DNA from: Gemmatimonadota bacterium
Lineage (GTDB): Bacteria > GCA-2686955
NCBI GenBank assembly: GCA_002686955.1
Contig: NYZA01000170.1
Span: 1-34,639, forward strand
Length of the DNA stretch: 34,639 bases
Direction: 5' to 3'
Shown: piece after piece, positions 17,177-26,337 of the stretch
Position numbering within the stretch: the stretch's first letter is position 1
Layout of the letters: each line of letters opens with the position of its first letter
Notes under the pieces: model-generated
What the model saw: the letters and a program-made list of their open reading frames with translations, nothing else
What the model was told of the DNA's origin: nothing
Databases searched by the model: none
Translations under genes and position numbers: made by a program

Positions 17177-18463
17177 ATGAATCGATCCCTACGATTCGCG
17201 GGCTGGATCTTGGCCGCGACCGTCTTTTCAGGCGACGTGCTTGCGTCGGATATTCCCCTCAACACAATGGTCGTTCCGATCAACCGGTGGTGGTTGCCAA
17301 ACCACGGCCCCGAGGGGGACCACATCACGATCGACGAGGGCTCTTCGGAGAATCCGGGGGGCACCAACGAGGGGTTGATCTGGTACCTCGCCGCGGGCGA
17401 CGCGGCCGATCGAGCGAACCTGTACCGGCTATACAATCCCCCCTCACTGGACCACATGGATTCACGGACCGCGGGCGAAGGGGGCTACCAGACCGAGGGC
17501 ACGCTCGGCTTCACATGGAACGACCCCCGCGACGGCCTGGCCGAGGTTCGGCGCGCCCACAGGCCCTCCGACGGAGATCATATGACGACGCGCCAGGGGG
17601 AGAATCCTCCCGGCTACGATCTCGAGGGCCCCCTTGGCTGGGCCTTTCCCCGCTACGGCGAAGATCTGAGCTACGGCACCGGTCATCACACCGCTCTGCG
17701 CACCATCTCCAACGGCGCCATCACGATGCACTTCGATCGGGTTTGGGGTGGGGTCGCCTACGAGCTGTGGTGGGGAGGGCGACAGTTTCTGAACCACTGG
17801 GATTCAGGGCGCGAGCTGCAGACCGCTCTCTTCAAGCCCGGGCTCAGCGATGTGGGATTCGGCCCCACCGAGGCGGGCGATATGTGGGGACACGGCTCCC
17901 CGCTGATCGAAGAGCAGCAGTCCGCGAGAAGCTACTACACCCGCACATTGCCTCTGCAATGGGGGCCGCAATCGTACGGCGGCGGCGAGCATCGTCCGGT
18001 CGTCTACGGAGGGGAGTTCCAGCGCAGAGCGACACTCTTTAACCATCCCGTGTACGATGTCGTTCGCTGGGAGGTCGGCTACAGACCGGCTGAAAGCGAT
18101 ACATATACCCGCGAATGGGTCACCGCCTACGTTGAGCCTTATGTGAGCGAGCGGATCTTTGTCTACACCCAAGGCGTCGGCTTCGAGGAGCAGGCGATGC
18201 CGGAGTGCACGGAGAATCAGACGGTCACCGTGCAGCGCGGTGCGGTGGTCTTCGCTAGCGCCGATCTGCGCCACGCGATCGCGCTCTACACGCCGGAAAC
18301 TCTGTACGCGAGCTGGTGGAATTTCGACTGCCTCGGCGGCCAGAGCGCGACGAGAAAGATCAACCTCTGGGATGCGGAACAATCGATGAGCGCGGGTGCC
18401 TGGTACACGAAAACTCTCTACGTGGTGTTGGGGGATCTCTCGGCGATGATGGGGCCGCGATAG
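17177..18463 (+). CDS. Secreted protein of unknown function
   Basis: 428 aa with signal peptide MNRSLRFAGWILAATVFSGDVLAS; codon usage consistent with coding; no domain recognised. Confidence 0.7.
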   Translation: MNRSLRFAGWILAATVFSGDVLASDIPLNTMVVPINRWWLPNHGPEGDHITIDEGSSENPGGTNEGLIWYLAAGDAADRANLYRLYNPPSLDHMDSRTAGEGGYQTEGTLGFTWNDPRDGLAEVRRAHRPSDGDHMTTRQGENPPGYDLEGPLGWAFPRYGEDLSYGTGHHTALRTISNGAITMHFDRVWGGVAYELWWGGRQFLNHWDSGRELQTALFKPGLSDVGFGPTEAGDMWGHGSPLIEEQQSARSYYTRTLPLQWGPQSYGGGEHRPVVYGGEFQRRATLFNHPVYDVVRWEVGYRPAESDTYTREWVTAYVEPYVSERIFVYTQGVGFEEQAMPECTENQTVTVQRGAVVFASADLRHAIALYTPETLYASWWNFDCLGGQSATRKINLWDAEQSMSAGAWYTKTLYVVLGDLSAMMGPR

Positions 18464-18466
18464 ATC

Positions 18467-18648
18467 AGCCCGCGTTATTCACCGAAACGCTACTACGCCG
18501 GCGTATATCCGCGTGTGGCAGGCACTTCCCACCCTCGCCGCTTGTGCGACGTGGGTGCTACCACGCCTCCGCGTGGCGAGGGCACGAAGCACCTGCCACG
18601 TACGGATCTCCGCCGTCTCGCTACGCGTTTCGGTGAACAATGCGGGCT
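18467..18648. repeat. Long imperfect palindrome (about 76-bp arms), MITE-like or bidirectional hairpin
   Basis: AGCCCGCGTTATTCACCGAAACGCTACTACGCCGGCGTATATCCGCGTGTGGCAGGCACTTCCCACCCTCGCC pairs with reverse complement AGCCCGCATTGTTCACCGAAACGCGTAGCGAGACGGCGGAGATCCGTACGTGGCAGGTGCTTCGTGCCCTCGCC. Confidence 0.85.
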
Positions 18649-19508
18649 CAGAGCAGTCCCTCGAACCCCTGGCGACCGACCTTCTCACCCGCCAGGCGAC
18701 AGGCCCGGGAGAGAGCGTCGGGGAAGGTTGCACCACGCGCGAGCGCATCGATCAGGCCGGCGTTGAAGACATCGCCGGCACCGAGGGTGTCGACGACCTT
18801 CGGCGGCACGAACGCCGGCACGTGGAAGATCTCGTCTTCCAGTCCGAAGGCACCTTGTTCGCCCCAGGTGCAGACGAGATTGGCCTCCGGTGCCGAGCGC
18901 CGCACCCGGTACAAGAGGTCATCCGCATTCTCGAATCCACGGGCGTGGGCGAAGGCACGGGAGAACACTATCGTGCCCGAAATGGGCCACATCGTTTCGA
19001 TCGATGTCCTCTCCTTTTCGATTTCGAGTGAGATCTTGGCGGCTCCCGCGATGCCACGCGCCGCGGTCAACATCCGGAGCATCTCCGGCGATTCGCGCGC
19101 CTCGAAGTGGATCCAGTCCACATCCGAGATATCGATCCGCTCCAAATCGTCGAGCTCGAGCTCCGGGAGATCGCGGCTATGGACGATCGTGCGTGAACCG
19201 GTGGCGCGACTGAGAACGATGTGCGAGGTGGGCGTCGAGCCGCTCGCTACCTCGCGACAGTGGCGAATGTCGACACCGATCCCTTCGAGCTCACGGGCGA
19301 TCCGTCGACCCGCCTCATCTCGGCTCCAGAGTGAAAGCAGCGTCACTTCGTGACCAAGTCCCGCGAGCACACGCGCGGTATTGGCGCCGTTTCCCCCGAC
19401 TCGCTCCTCGCGGCGCGTGGCGCGCACCTCCTGGTCTTCGGCGGGGTACTGCGTCACCTCGCTCACGATGTCAAGTGTGCTCGCGCCGACGATGATGATC
19501 TTGGGCAT
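18648..19508 (-). CDS. PfkB/ribokinase family carbohydrate kinase
   Basis: Start reset to MPKIIIVGASTLDIVSEV; RVGGNGANTARVLAGLGHEVTLLS and DTLGAGDVFNAGLI (PfkB signatures). Confidence 0.92.
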   Translation of the reverse strand: MPKIIIVGASTLDIVSEVTQYPAEDQEVRATRREERVGGNGANTARVLAGLGHEVTLLSLWSRDEAGRRIARELEGIGVDIRHCREVASGSTPTSHIVLSRATGSRTIVHSRDLPELELDDLERIDISDVDWIHFEARESPEMLRMLTAARGIAGAAKISLEIEKERTSIETMWPISGTIVFSRAFAHARGFENADDLLYRVRRSAPEANLVCTWGEQGAFGLEDEIFHVPAFVPPKVVDTLGAGDVFNAGLIDALARGATFPDALSRACRLAGEKVGRQGFEGLL

Positions 19509-19516
19509 GTGGACCG

Positions 19517-21166
19517 CTACCGGTGCCGTCGTTCGGTGAGCGCCTTGGCCGCGGCGCTCATTCCGCCCACGTTGCTCGTACCCGGCGTCGGTGTGCTCAT
19601 CGTGGTCCAGTCGGAGCCCCCGTCCGGCAGCCGACCGTAGGAGATATCGGCGTTCTGGGCGCCGAAGCTCAGCCTGTCGATCGGAACGACGCCGTCCCTC
19701 TCGTCGAGACCGACGTACTCGCCGCCCGCGCTCAGTTTGAAGGCGGCGTGCAGAGCTCCCTGCGTCGTGTCTCCATCGGCCCAGATCAGCAGATGCCCAT
19801 GGCCGGCGATCTCGACCGAGGGGAGCTCCCACTTATCGGGTGTCTGAGGGTTGTCGGTCAGGAGCAGTCCTTCGAGGTTCACCGGCGAGGGGTTCGAGTT
19901 GTATATCTCGATCCAGTCACCGTACTCGCCCCATTCATCTTGAATCGTCGTGCGGTTCGACGCCATCAGCTCGTTCACGAAGAGCTCTGCTTCGTCGAAG
20001 TGCGTCTCCACGATATGTTGGTAGTCCATCAGATAGATGTCCCGATACTCCGGAATATCGAACATCTTGTTGACCAGAGGCCTGGGATGCTCCTGCGAAC
20101 GTTCCCAGAAGAGCGGAAGCTCCAGCAGATCGGGCCAAACGTAGGCCAGGCAAGCCGCGAATGCCTCGTTGCCGTCCCAGGGCAAGATCGTGAAGCGATC
20201 GGTATCGTCGCGATGGTAGAGATAGAAATTGTGCCCCTCGCCGATGTAGCTGTCGAGAGTGATGTAGAGGTTGTAGAGCGCCGAGAGGAAGAGGAAGTTC
20301 CGGATATGAAAGGCAGGTTCTAGCTCGTCCTGGAAGTCGAGAATCGATGAATTGTCGACTCGATCGATCAGATCGATCAGGTCGCTCCAGTCGTTCGCCG
20401 CTTCGTTGGTCACGAGTTTGTACTTGCTGTCGTACATCCACCACTCGGGACCGTACCAGACCAGCCAGCCCTGAGGATCCCCTTTGAAAAGGTTGCCGTC
20501 TTCGTTGCCGCCGAAGTGCCTCTGGATCTGGCGTTTGTCCACCTGCTTCACATTGGTGTACAAGCCCCAGTAGACGTCGTTTATGAAGAGCTTGGCGAAA
20601 TTGGCGCGGCCGCAGGGCAGGAACTCGCCGCCGGCGTCGTAGAAGAGCTTCTCTCGCAAGAAGGAAGGATCTCGAAAACCGTTGCTCAGGCTGAGCTTCG
20701 TCAGACCGAAAAAGGTCTGCTCCTCGTTGAACGCATCGATCTTGATCTTGAACGGCTTCTTCTCGGTGGGGAAGCCCCACATCGAAGATTCGCCCTTGAA
20801 ACGAACGCCGACATTCTCGTAGTCGCGGCCGTCGAAACTCAGAGTCGCGGAGAGGTACTCACCCTCTTGGTAGTTCTCGTGAAGGCTGTCCCAGAAGGCG
20901 GGCTGGGAGAAGCTCAAGCGCAGCTCGATCGGGTGCCGATCGTCGAACACCCAATCGGAGAGGTGCACTTCCCTCAAGGCGGTCGCGTCGGCCGGGGGCA
21001 GGGCCAATGCGAGCGTCGATAGGCCCGTCGCCAGCGCGATGGTGATCAGGATTCGCAGGGGGGCGTTTCTCCAAGAGCGGGGTGGGAGGGGCGAACAACC
21101 CGCCACAATGGTATACGCGCTTCGCCGCCCTCTATGACTGTATCCGCGAGAGTTCTGTGTAATCAT
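19517..21166 (-). CDS. CotH kinase-like protein with C-terminal lamin-tail domain
   Basis: VRFKGESSMWGFPTEKKPFKIKID, LSNGFRDPSFLREKLFYD, NFYLYHRDDTDRFTILPWDGNEAF (CotH); NELMASNRTTIQDEWGEYGDWIEIYNSNPSPVNLEGLLLTD (lamin-tail). Start uncertain. Confidence 0.9.
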   Translation of the reverse strand: MITQNSRGYSHRGRRSAYTIVAGCSPLPPRSWRNAPLRILITIALATGLSTLALALPPADATALREVHLSDWVFDDRHPIELRLSFSQPAFWDSLHENYQEGEYLSATLSFDGRDYENVGVRFKGESSMWGFPTEKKPFKIKIDAFNEEQTFFGLTKLSLSNGFRDPSFLREKLFYDAGGEFLPCGRANFAKLFINDVYWGLYTNVKQVDKRQIQRHFGGNEDGNLFKGDPQGWLVWYGPEWWMYDSKYKLVTNEAANDWSDLIDLIDRVDNSSILDFQDELEPAFHIRNFLFLSALYNLYITLDSYIGEGHNFYLYHRDDTDRFTILPWDGNEAFAACLAYVWPDLLELPLFWERSQEHPRPLVNKMFDIPEYRDIYLMDYQHIVETHFDEAELFVNELMASNRTTIQDEWGEYGDWIEIYNSNPSPVNLEGLLLTDNPQTPDKWELPSVEIAGHGHLLIWADGDTTQGALHAAFKLSAGGEYVGLDERDGVVPIDRLSFGAQNADISYGRLPDGGSDWTTMSTPTPGTSNVGGMSAAAKALTERRHR

Positions 21167-21209
21167 GATGTTGACGCGCATCAACGCTCCCCACAACACG
21201 GAATCGCGC

Positions 21210-23822
21210 ATGCTCCCCCCCATCCCCCGCGGGGCGCTTCCGCCGCTCTCCGCCGTTCTCGCTTCCGCGCTCTTGACCCTCGGCCTGGCTTCGCCCTCGG
21301 ACGCCGCCGTCCCCTCGAAGGCCATCGTCGGCTACTGGCACAACTGGCCCGGTGCCGGCGGGAACCTGACCCTGACCGGTGTGCCCGACGCCTACGACGT
21401 GGTCAACATCGCCTTCGCGGAGGCCGGCTCTTGGCTGGGCAGCGAGATGGTGTTCACCCCCCATCCCCAGATCTATCCGAACCCCGCCGACTTCACCACC
21501 GATGTCGCGGGCCTTCGATCGGCCGGCAAGACCGTCCTGATCTCGGTTGGCGGGGCCGCCTCTCCGGTCTACCTCGACACCGCGGCGGACGCCGATTCCT
21601 TCTTCAACTCGATGACGAGCATTATCGAGACCCACGCCTTCGACGGCCTCGACATCGATCTCGAGGGGCAGTCGCTTTTGCTCGAGCCCGGCGACACCGA
21701 TTTTCGCGCTCCGACGAGCCCGCGCATCGTCAATCTCATCGACGCCGTGCAGCGCCTGTTGGATCACTTCGGCCCTGGCTTCGTGCTCACCGCAGCGCCG
21801 GAAACGGCCTTCGTCCAGGGAGGTTACGGCTCCTATTCGAGCATCTGGGGCGCCTACCTGCCCTTCCTCCACGCCTTTCGAGACGAGCTGACCTATGTGC
21901 ACGTGCAGCACTACAACACCGGCTCGATGTACGGCCGAGACGGCAATATCTATCTGCCGGCGCAGGCCGATTTCCACGCCGCCATGGCCGATATGCTGCT
22001 GGCGGGCTTCGATGTCAACGCATTCGTCTCGCCGATCTTTTTCGAGCCTCTGCGGAGCGATCAGGTGATGATCGGTCTGCCCGCCTGCGCCGCGGCCGCC
22101 GGCTCGGGCTACACCACGCCGCCGGTGGTCCAGCAGGCGGTGGACTATCTCGTGCTGGGGCAGGGTTTCGGCGGGAGCTATCAGCTTGCGAATCCCGCGG
22201 GCTACCCCGAGTTTCGGGGACTCATGACCTGGTCGATCAATTGGGATCTCGACTGTGGCCTGGAGTTCTCAGGCTCCCACCGGCCCTACCTCGACGGCCT
22301 CTCCGGCGGCGGCGGCCTCGATCTCGCCCTCTCCGGCTATCAGAGTGCTTACGATCCGGGTGACACCGTCAGTCTCGATCTGCAAGTGAGCAACACCTCG
22401 CCCGATTCCGCCTCTCTGACGAAGGCGATCGTGTGGGCGTGGTCCGCGCCCTCGGTCGATTTCGAGCAGACGATTTACGATGGGCCCCCCTATGAGATCG
22501 CCGCCGGCGATTCTGTCACGGTCCATCTCGACATTCCGATCCCGCTCACGGCTCCATCGGGCTCCTACACCGCCGGGGCCACGATCTACGACGGCGAGAC
22601 CGAGCTTGATTCCGAGAGCTTCCTCTTCCAGATGAACGGCGACCCGCCTGACGAGAAGAAGATCGTCGCCTACTACATCGAATGGGGCATCTATGCCAGG
22701 AACTACCATCCCCTCGACATTCCGGCGGCAAAAGTCTCTCATATCAACTACGCCTTCGCCAACATCGGGGCCGATCTGAAGATCGCCATCGGCGACTACT
22801 ACGCGGCGGTCGACAAGTACTACCCCGGCGACAGTTGGGAGGACCCCTTCCGGGGCACCTACAAGCAACTGAATATCGTTCTGAAGGAGCAGTATCCCCA
22901 CTTGAAGACCTTCATTTCGGTGGGGGGGTGGACGTGGTCCGGTCGCTTCTCCGATGTCGCTCTGAGCTCGCAGTCGCGCACCGCCTTTGCGAGCTCCTGC
23001 ATCGATTTCATTCGACAGTACAGCTTCGACGGCGTCGATATCGATTGGGAGTATCCCGTGTGTTGCGGCCTCCCGGAAAACACGTACCGCCCCGAGGACA
23101 AGGAGAACTACACCCTGCTCATGGCGGAGCTCAGGCAGCAGCTCGACCAGGCCGCGGCGGAGGATGGGCGCCCTTATCTGCTCACCATCGCCGCCCCGGC
23201 CGGCTACGACAAGACGGAGAACTACGAGATGGCCGAGATCGCCGATCATCTCGACTGGATGAATCTCATGACCTACGACTACCACGGTGCATGGGATCTC
23301 TCGATGACGAACCATCACTCCAAGCTGCGCCCGAGCCCCGACGATCCGAATCCGAACGAGCTGATCCGTAACCGCTACAACACCGAATACGCGGTGCAGG
23401 CCTGGCTCGATGCGGGCGTAGCGCCGGAGAAGGTGGTGGTCGGGGCACCCTTCTACGGGCGGGCCTGGAGCGGAGTCCCGGCTACCGACCTGGGGCTCTT
23501 TCAGCCCGCCACCGATGTGCCGCCCGGAACCTGGGACGATTGGGCCTCGGGCGATACCGGCGTCAACGATTTCTTCGAGATCGAGACCTTCGAGCTCTCC
23601 GGGAGCTACACGAAGGCCTGGGATTCGAACTGCATGGTTCCCTATCTCTACTCCCCGAGCCAATACGGTGGCCATTTCATCAGCTACGATGACGCACAGT
23701 CGATCGGCCTGAAGGCGGCCATGGTGAGGAACAACGATCTCGCCGGAATGATGGTCTGGGAGATCACCGCCGATCGCAACCAGACTTTGCTGGATGCGAT
23801 CGTGAACGAGCTCGGTTTCTGA
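21210..23822 (+). CDS. Secreted chitinase with two GH18 domains
   Basis: Two catalytic DxxDxDxE motifs: FDGLDIDLEG and FDGVDIDWEY, separated by a beta-sandwich-like linker; signal peptide after MLPPIPRGALPPLSAVLASALLTLGLASPSDA. ORF track start 21165. Confidence 0.92.
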   Translation: MLPPIPRGALPPLSAVLASALLTLGLASPSDAAVPSKAIVGYWHNWPGAGGNLTLTGVPDAYDVVNIAFAEAGSWLGSEMVFTPHPQIYPNPADFTTDVAGLRSAGKTVLISVGGAASPVYLDTAADADSFFNSMTSIIETHAFDGLDIDLEGQSLLLEPGDTDFRAPTSPRIVNLIDAVQRLLDHFGPGFVLTAAPETAFVQGGYGSYSSIWGAYLPFLHAFRDELTYVHVQHYNTGSMYGRDGNIYLPAQADFHAAMADMLLAGFDVNAFVSPIFFEPLRSDQVMIGLPACAAAAGSGYTTPPVVQQAVDYLVLGQGFGGSYQLANPAGYPEFRGLMTWSINWDLDCGLEFSGSHRPYLDGLSGGGGLDLALSGYQSAYDPGDTVSLDLQVSNTSPDSASLTKAIVWAWSAPSVDFEQTIYDGPPYEIAAGDSVTVHLDIPIPLTAPSGSYTAGATIYDGETELDSESFLFQMNGDPPDEKKIVAYYIEWGIYARNYHPLDIPAAKVSHINYAFANIGADLKIAIGDYYAAVDKYYPGDSWEDPFRGTYKQLNIVLKEQYPHLKTFISVGGWTWSGRFSDVALSSQSRTAFASSCIDFIRQYSFDGVDIDWEYPVCCGLPENTYRPEDKENYTLLMAELRQQLDQAAAEDGRPYLLTIAAPAGYDKTENYEMAEIADHLDWMNLMTYDYHGAWDLSMTNHHSKLRPSPDDPNPNELIRNRYNTEYAVQAWLDAGVAPEKVVVGAPFYGRAWSGVPATDLGLFQPATDVPPGTWDDWASGDTGVNDFFEIETFELSGSYTKAWDSNCMVPYLYSPSQYGGHFISYDDAQSIGLKAAMVRNNDLAGMMVWEITADRNQTLLDAIVNELGF

Positions 23823-23843
23823 ACCACGCTGGAGTAGACGGAC

Positions 23844-25268
23844 TCAATCAGGTTCGCGAAGGTTGAAGCAGACCACTTTCGGTTCCGTCATCTCTTGCAG
23901 GGCGAAACGGATCCCTTCGCGCCCCAGGCCGCTCTTCTTGACCCCACCGAAGGGCATCAGATCAACCCGATAGTCGCTGGAATCGTTCACCATGATGCCA
24001 CCGACATCCATCCTCTTGATGGCGTAGAAGGCGCGGTTCAGATCGTTCGTGAAGATCGCCCCGTGGAGTCCGACATCGACCGAGTTGGCGATTTCGATCG
24101 CCTCATCGAGTGTGCCGTAGGGTTGTAGCGTAACCACGGGACCGAAAACCTCCTGGCAGCCCAGCTTGGCCCTCGCCGCAACCCCCTCCAGCACGGTCGG
24201 TCGCACCAATGTGCCCTCTCGGGTGCCTCCGGCGAGCAGCTTCGCACCCATCGCCACCGCTTCCTCGACCCAGTCGACGACCCGTTTCGCCTCGCTCTCG
24301 GTGATCATCGGCCCCATGTCGGTTTCTTCGTCTAGTTGATCGCCGACTTTGTAGCGATCGGTGCGCGCGGCGAAAGCGTCACGGAAGCGTTCGTAGATCG
24401 CTCCATGGATCAGCACCCGCTGCACGCCGATACAGTTCTGCCCCACGGCCCAGAATGCGCCGGAGACACACGACTCCACCGCTTCGTCGAGATCGCAATC
24501 CTCATCGACGATCACGGGAGCGTTTCCGCCCAGCTCCATTCCGATCTTTTTCAAGCCGGCGAGCTTTGCGATCCGTTCGCCCGCCTCGACGCCACCGGTG
24601 AACGAAACCATGCGCACACGCTCATCCCGCACCAGCGCTTCTCCGATCTCGCCCCCGGGGCCGGTGACGACATTCAGCACCTCGCCGGGCAGTCCCGCTT
24701 GCAGCAGGATTTCGGCCAGCTTGAGCGCGGAGAGAGGTGTGACGGTCGCCGGCTTCAGCACGACCGAGTTGCCGCCCGCGATCGCCGGCCCCAATTTGTG
24801 GGCGACCAGATTGAGCGGGTCGTTGAAGGGCGTGATCGCGGCGATCACGCCGATCGGAAAACGGAAGTAGTAGCCGACACGGTTTTCCGACCCTTCGGCA
24901 CTGTCGAAGGGCAGGGTCTCACCGTCGATGCGGCGGGCCTCCTCGGCCGAAATCGTCATCGTATTGATCGCGCGCCCGACCTCTTTTCTGGCCTCGGTGA
25001 TCGTCTTGGAGCCTTCGGTCGCGATGGTTCGCGCGAGCTCTTCGTAGCGCTCCCGCATCAGCTCGGCGGCCTTGAAGAGGATCGTGATCCTGCGGTGCGC
25101 GGGTAGATCTCGATTGATGTGGAAGCCCCGGACGGCGGACTCGATGGCCGCGTCGACATCTTCCGCGCTACCTCGGGGCACGGTGTCGACGAGCGAGCCG
25201 TCGAGAGGATTGAGGACATCGATCGTCTCTTTTTTGGCGATCCACTCGCCACTGATGAGCATCTTCAT
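23844..25268 (-). CDS. NAD(P)-dependent aldehyde dehydrogenase
   Basis: Start reset to MEMKMLISGEW-type N-terminus (ATG 25268 or 25262); ITPFNDPLNLVAHKLGPAIAGGNSVVLKPA, MELGGNAPVIVDEDCD, GQNCIGVQR. Confidence 0.93.
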   Translation of the reverse strand: MKMLISGEWIAKKETIDVLNPLDGSLVDTVPRGSAEDVDAAIESAVRGFHINRDLPAHRRITILFKAAELMRERYEELARTIATEGSKTITEARKEVGRAINTMTISAEEARRIDGETLPFDSAEGSENRVGYYFRFPIGVIAAITPFNDPLNLVAHKLGPAIAGGNSVVLKPATVTPLSALKLAEILLQAGLPGEVLNVVTGPGGEIGEALVRDERVRMVSFTGGVEAGERIAKLAGLKKIGMELGGNAPVIVDEDCDLDEAVESCVSGAFWAVGQNCIGVQRVLIHGAIYERFRDAFAARTDRYKVGDQLDEETDMGPMITESEAKRVVDWVEEAVAMGAKLLAGGTREGTLVRPTVLEGVAARAKLGCQEVFGPVVTLQPYGTLDEAIEIANSVDVGLHGAIFTNDLNRAFYAIKRMDVGGIMVNDSSDYRVDLMPFGGVKKSGLGREGIRFALQEMTEPKVVCFNLREPD

Positions 25269-26317
25269 CTCGATCCGCCTTCCGTGTCGCGGTGGATCTC
25301 CAGGATGTCGTTCAGAATCGAGAACCCTGTCTCTTTCTTCCCCGCTCCCGGGCCCACGACAGTGACATCGCCCAAGAGATCGGTTTCGAAGGTGAGGGCG
25401 TTCGTCGCTCCCATGACGCCGGCCAGTGGGTGGCTGAGGGGCACGCGCCCGGGCGCCACCGACGCCTTGATCCCTTCGGCGCCGCGCTCGACGCTTCCCA
25501 GGAGCTTCCATCGCGCCTTTTCGATGCGGGCCTCTTCGATCATCTCGGGCGTAATGCCAGCGATCCCGGTCCGTTCGACATCGGCCGGACCGATCGGCAC
25601 ACCGAGCACCACATTGGCCAGGATGACGACCTTGGCCATTGCGTCGAAGCCTTCAACGTCGCCGGTCGGATCCGCCTCGGCATAGCCGAGCTCCTGCGCC
25701 CGGGCCAGCACATCGTCGTACTCGGCTCCGCTCTCCATCTCGGAAAGGATGTAGTTGGTTGTGCCGTTGAGTATGCCCCGGGCCGATCGGATCTCGCAGC
25801 CGGCCAGAGGACCGCGCGCGAGATTCAGCACCGGCGTTCCGGCCATCACGGTGCCTTCGATCATGAAGCGAACCCCCTTTATCTTGGCGAGGGCGTCGAG
25901 CTCCGCGTAGCGGAGGGCCGCCGGGCCCTTGTTGCTGGTGACGATGTGCTTGCCGGCCTCGATAGCGGCGCGGCAATGGCCGATGGCGGGCTCACCGGTC
26001 GTCACGTCGGTGAACGAGAGCTCGCAGACCGTATGCGCGTTCGTCTCGCCGGCGGTCTTCAGAGCGTCCCAGCCTTTGTGGATCTCACCTGATCCGCCGT
26101 ACTCCTCGAGCGATCTCCCCGCCCGGGCCAGAGCCAGAAGCGCGTCGACATCGAGACCATCGGGACAGTAGACCGAGCCTTAGACGAAGTCGGAGACCGC
26201 CACCAGATTCCACTCGAATCCACGGCTCTCGAAGAGAGAGGAGCGTTTCGATTGGAGGATTTCACAGAGCCCTTGCCCGACCGTGCCGAAGCCGATGAGC
26301 GCGAGATTGCTTTTCAT
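25265..26317 (-). pseudogene. hom: Homoserine dehydrogenase interrupted by an in-frame TAA codon
   Basis: Manual translation from ATG 26317: MKSNLALIGFGTVGQGLCEILQSKRSSLFESRGFEWNLVAVSDFV-*-GSVYCPDGLDVDALLALARAGRSLEEYGGSGEIHKGWDALKTAGETNAHTVCELSFTDVTTGEPAIGHCRAAIEAGKHIVTSNKGPAAL... continuing in frame to 25265. Only the stop at 26180-26182 breaks it. Confidence 0.9.
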
Positions 26318-26337
26318 CAGGGTTCCCTTCGACGCCG

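Noticed and set aside
18513-19031. 172-aa plus-strand ORF
   Set aside because: Overlaps the palindrome and is antisense to the PfkB kinase.
22269-23675. 468-aa minus-strand ORF
   Set aside because: Antisense to the chitinase second half; shadow ORF.
26059-26265. 68-aa minus-strand ORF over the homoserine dehydrogenase N-terminus
   Set aside because: Out of frame with the recognizable Rossmann sequence; the correct frame is the TAA-interrupted one.
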